NCBI GenBank assembly: GCA_964564785.1
Contig: CAZMCT010000154.1
Location: forward strand, 1-7,239
Origin: CAZMCT01 sp964564785
Lineage (GTDB): Bacteria > Planctomycetota > Phycisphaerae > UBA1845 > Fen-1342
Reading direction: 5' to 3'
DNA: 7,239 bases
Shown: positions 5,803 to 7,239 of the stretch, piece after piece
Layout: each line of letters starts with the position of its first letter
Position numbering within the stretch: the stretch's first letter is position 1
The notes under the pieces: model-generated
The model's database searches: none
What the model was told of the DNA's origin: nothing
What the model saw: the letters and a program-made list of their open reading frames with translations, nothing else
Made by a program: the position numbers and the translations under genes

Positions 5803-6596
5803 CACGGTGCCGATCCCGCCTGGGCCGTGGCGCGCAGCCGCTGGAGCGTCGTGGCCAGGCGGGACTTCAGTCCATCAATGCGATCCTCATCGACGGCCAC
5901 CGACGGGACGGCCGCGTCGGGCGATTCGAGCGCGCGGGATTCGCGCTCCAGGCAGCGGCGGAACTCGGCGGTGCTGGCATCCGGCCGGTGAGCGGCCGCC
6001 TGGCCGAGCAACGCGGCGGTCTGCTCGGGGTCCTGGATGACGTCGAGGGGCCGGAGGCCGTCGGGGCCCAGGCCCACGAGCACCAGCCGGCGGCCGATGC
6101 GGACGAGCGCGAGCGTGTGCCGCGGTGGCAGGGCGGTGCGGGCGACGATCTCGATCAGCCCGGCCCCGCGTCCCCGCAGGCCGACCGCACGGTCTCCGGA
6201 CAGCGCCCGATAGCCCCAGCCGAGCAAGCCGATCAGTGCGAGGACGGCCGCGAGCGAAGCGGTCGTGCGAAGCCAGCCGGACGACGGCCTAGTTGGGGCA
6301 GAGCCGGCGGCGGTCGCGGCGGGTTCGCCGGGGGCGTGTCGCGGCAAGGGGCGGGCGTCAATGCGGGGCGCGACGTACTCGGGCGAAGACCAGGGATCGG
6401 CGGGCGGGCGGGTGGGGCCGGTGAGCGTGCCGGGCTCGGGATCGGCAGGCGCGGGCGCCGCATCACGGACTCGCGAACCCGGATCTCCTGCGTNNNNNNN
6501 NNNGGTAGCGGCAGGCGCGGGCGCCGGCGGGGCGGCGCCCGGCGTGGCGAGGCCGGCGAGCACGAACAGGGCCATCCATGGCCGCAAGCGGAGCAT
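5802..6596 (-). CDS. fliO: FliO, export gate assembly protein (contains an assembly gap)
   Basis: FliO assists formation of the FliP ring during assembly of the flagellar export gate. The product is about 264 residues, of which four (about 32-35) are unknown because of a ten-N gap. It has an N-terminal signal-like segment (MLRLRPWMALFVLAGLATPG), a Pro/Ala-rich, low-complexity periplasmic linker to about residue 105, one membrane helix at about 110-131 and a short cytoplasmic FliO domain (IEIVARTALPPRHTLALVRI, then GRRLVLVGLGPDGLRPL, about 148-184). A charged, partly helical tail follows (about 190-264). Both sides of the gap are in one frame only if the true gap length is one more than a multiple of three. 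FliO is poorly conserved, so the call rests on the domain pattern and its place between fliN and fliP. The start lies two bases after the fliN stop, with GGAGG 13 bases upstream inside fliN. Confidence 0.9.
   Translation of the reverse strand: MLRLRPWMALFVLAGLATPGAAPPAPAPAATXXXXAGDPGSRVRDAAPAPADPEPGTLTGPTRPPADPWSSPEYVAPRIDARPLPRHAPGEPAATAAGSAPTRPSSGWLRTTASLAAVLALIGLLGWGYRALSGDRAVGLRGRGAGLIEIVARTALPPRHTLALVRIGRRLVLVGLGPDGLRPLDVIQDPEQTAALLGQAAAHRPDASTAEFRRCLERESRALESPDAAVPSVAVDEDRIDGLKSRLATTLQRLRATAQAGSAP
6443..6460. repeat. 18-bp direct repeat, copy 1 (low-coordinate side of the fliO gap)
   Basis: CGGCAGGCGCGGGCGCCG, identical to 6509-6526. The 66-base offset is exactly 22 codons if the ten-N gap is real in length. 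On the coding strand both copies encode part of an Ala-Pro-Ala-Pro-Ala run in the FliO linker. Confidence 0.85.
6494..6503. other. Assembly gap (ten Ns) inside fliO
   Basis: Ten consecutive Ns interrupt the Pro/Ala-rich linker of FliO. The true length and sequence are unknown; a round ten may be a placeholder. It is bracketed by a perfect 18-bp direct repeat, which suggests a repeat the assembler could not resolve. Confidence 0.95.
6509..6526. repeat. 18-bp direct repeat, copy 2 (high-coordinate side of the fliO gap)
   Basis: Exact second copy of the 18 bases at 6443-6460, beginning five bases beyond the Ns. It encodes the PAPAPA part of the linker just after the FliO signal segment. Confidence 0.85.
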
Positions 6597-6598
6597 GA

Positions 6599-7239
6599 CT
6601 ACGAGGTTTCCTCCAGTTCCGGAACGGGACTGAGGATGTTGTTGATCCGCACGCAGAAATTGTCATTGAGGACGAGCACCTCGCCGCGTGCGATGAGGCG
6701 TTCGTTGACGTAGATGTCGACCGGGTCGCCGGCGAGCTTGTTCAGCTCGACGACCGAACCGACGCCGAGCCGCAAAACATCCTCGATGTAGAGCTCCGTG
6801 CGGCCGAGCTCGATCTTCACGTCGAGCTGCACGTCATCGAGCAGGTCGATGGTCGCTTCGGGCTGCTCAGGCGTGTCGGCCATCTCCTGGGCCTGGAACG
6901 GCGTCGCCGCCGCGGGCGAGACGGCCACATCGGATCCGAGCACCGTCGGGGCGTCGCGCGGAGTCGCCTCGGCCGCGATCGCCGCGGCCATCTCGCTTTG
7001 CAGGTCGGCGGCCGCAGCAGGTGCAGCAGCCCCGGCACCCGTGGCCGCGATCTGGGCGGTGAGCGCGGCGAGTTCCGCCTCGTCGACGGTGTTCGCGGCG
7101 TTCTCGACCTTCTGCCCCAGTTGGGCGGCGAGTGCGTCGAGTTCGGCCTGTTCGATGGTGTTGCTCGTGACGGGGGCGTCCTGAGTGGCGGGCGGGCCGG
7201 CGGACGGGGCGTCGGGCCGGGTGTCGAGCGGGGCGGCGT
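6599..7239 (-). CDS. fliN: FliN, flagellar motor switch protein (5' end outside window)
   Basis: FliN is a C-ring subunit that works in rotation switching and in docking export complexes. 212 residues are visible and the frame stays open to the window edge. The C-terminal SpoA-type domain is plain (visible residues about 130-203): VQLDVKIELGRTELYIEDVL, then LRLGVGSVVELNKLAGDPVD, then IYVNERLIARGEVLVLNDNF. Before it is a long Ala/Pro-rich region carrying a 23-residue tandem duplication that resembles a CheY-binding peptide. An internal ATG at 6989-6991 would give a 130-residue protein of ordinary FliN length. I prefer the longer form because codon-periodic conservation between the two repeat copies lies upstream of that ATG, and no start codon is visible between it and the edge. 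An N-terminally extended FliN, or a FliY-like protein, is therefore likely. Domain identity is firm; the N-terminus is incomplete. Confidence 0.93.
   Translation of the reverse strand, partial: AAPLDTRPDAPSAGPPATQDAPVTSNTIEQAELDALAAQLGQKVENAANTVDEAELAALTAQIAATGAGAAAPAAAADLQSEMAAAIAAEATPRDAPTVLGSDVAVSPAAATPFQAQEMADTPEQPEATIDLLDDVQLDVKIELGRTELYIEDVLRLGVGSVVELNKLAGDPVDIYVNERLIARGEVLVLNDNFCVRINNILSPVPELEETS
7053..7162 (-). repeat. Tandem duplication in the fliN N-terminal region (69-nt period)
   Basis: The segments 7122-7162 and 7053-7093 (41 bases each) differ at only seven positions by my count and are offset by 69 bases, or 23 codons. They encode NTIEQAELDALAAQL and NTVDEAELAALTAQI. Most differences are third-position or conservative changes, so the reading frame appears to have been under selection since the duplication. 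Confidence 0.85.

Noticed and set aside
4744..5991. A 415-codon plus-strand frame across fliP and the fliP-fliQ spacer
   Set aside because: The product is dominated by Gln, His and Arg, typical of an antisense shadow of a hydrophobic GC-rich gene; fliP on the other strand explains the region.

Overview
The window is a block of flagellar genes, all on the minus strand. Read in the direction of transcription (from high to low coordinates) the order is fliN (5' end cut by the window edge), fliO, fliP, fliQ, fliR, flhB, flhA and the first 73 codons of flhF (cut by the other edge). This is the classical order for the motor switch subunit, the flagellar type III export gate and the flagellar-placement GTPase. 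The DNA is very GC-rich.

Organism: the genes show a flagellated bacterium with a Gram-negative-type export apparatus, but they do not fix the phylum. My best guess is Planctomycetota. It rests on the FliN C-terminal wording and on the palindromic sequences in the fliR-flhB and flhB-flhA spacers, which look like dispersed intergenic repeats I remember from planctomycete genomes. I could not check this. A ten-N gap inside fliO indicates a draft assembly.

Layout: 6599-7239 fliN; 5802-6596 fliO, two bases after fliN; 4927-5790 fliP, whose reading frame touches the fliO stop; 4794-4926 spacer; 4539-4793 fliQ; 3746-4528 fliR, ten bases after fliQ; 3652-3745 spacer with three hairpins; 2593-3651 flhB; 2302-2592 spacer with a 108-bp imperfect palindrome; 178-2301 flhA; 1-221 flhF, overlapping the end of flhA by 44 bases. 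Tight junctions therefore alternate with three spacers, two of them rich in palindromes.

How the genes work together: FliP, FliQ and FliR form the membrane core of the export gate, and FliO helps assemble the FliP ring. FlhB sits on the core and switches substrate specificity through NPTH autocleavage. FlhA forms the export ring that docks chaperone-substrate complexes. FliN belongs to the cytoplasmic C-ring and links switching to export. FlhF sets where, and how many, flagella are built. I see no non-flagellar gene, RNA gene, CRISPR array or transposase. The most unusual points are a duplicated CheY-binding-like peptide in the FliN N-terminal region, a MITE-like palindrome in the flhA leader, and a perfect 18-bp repeat on either side of the assembly gap in fliO.
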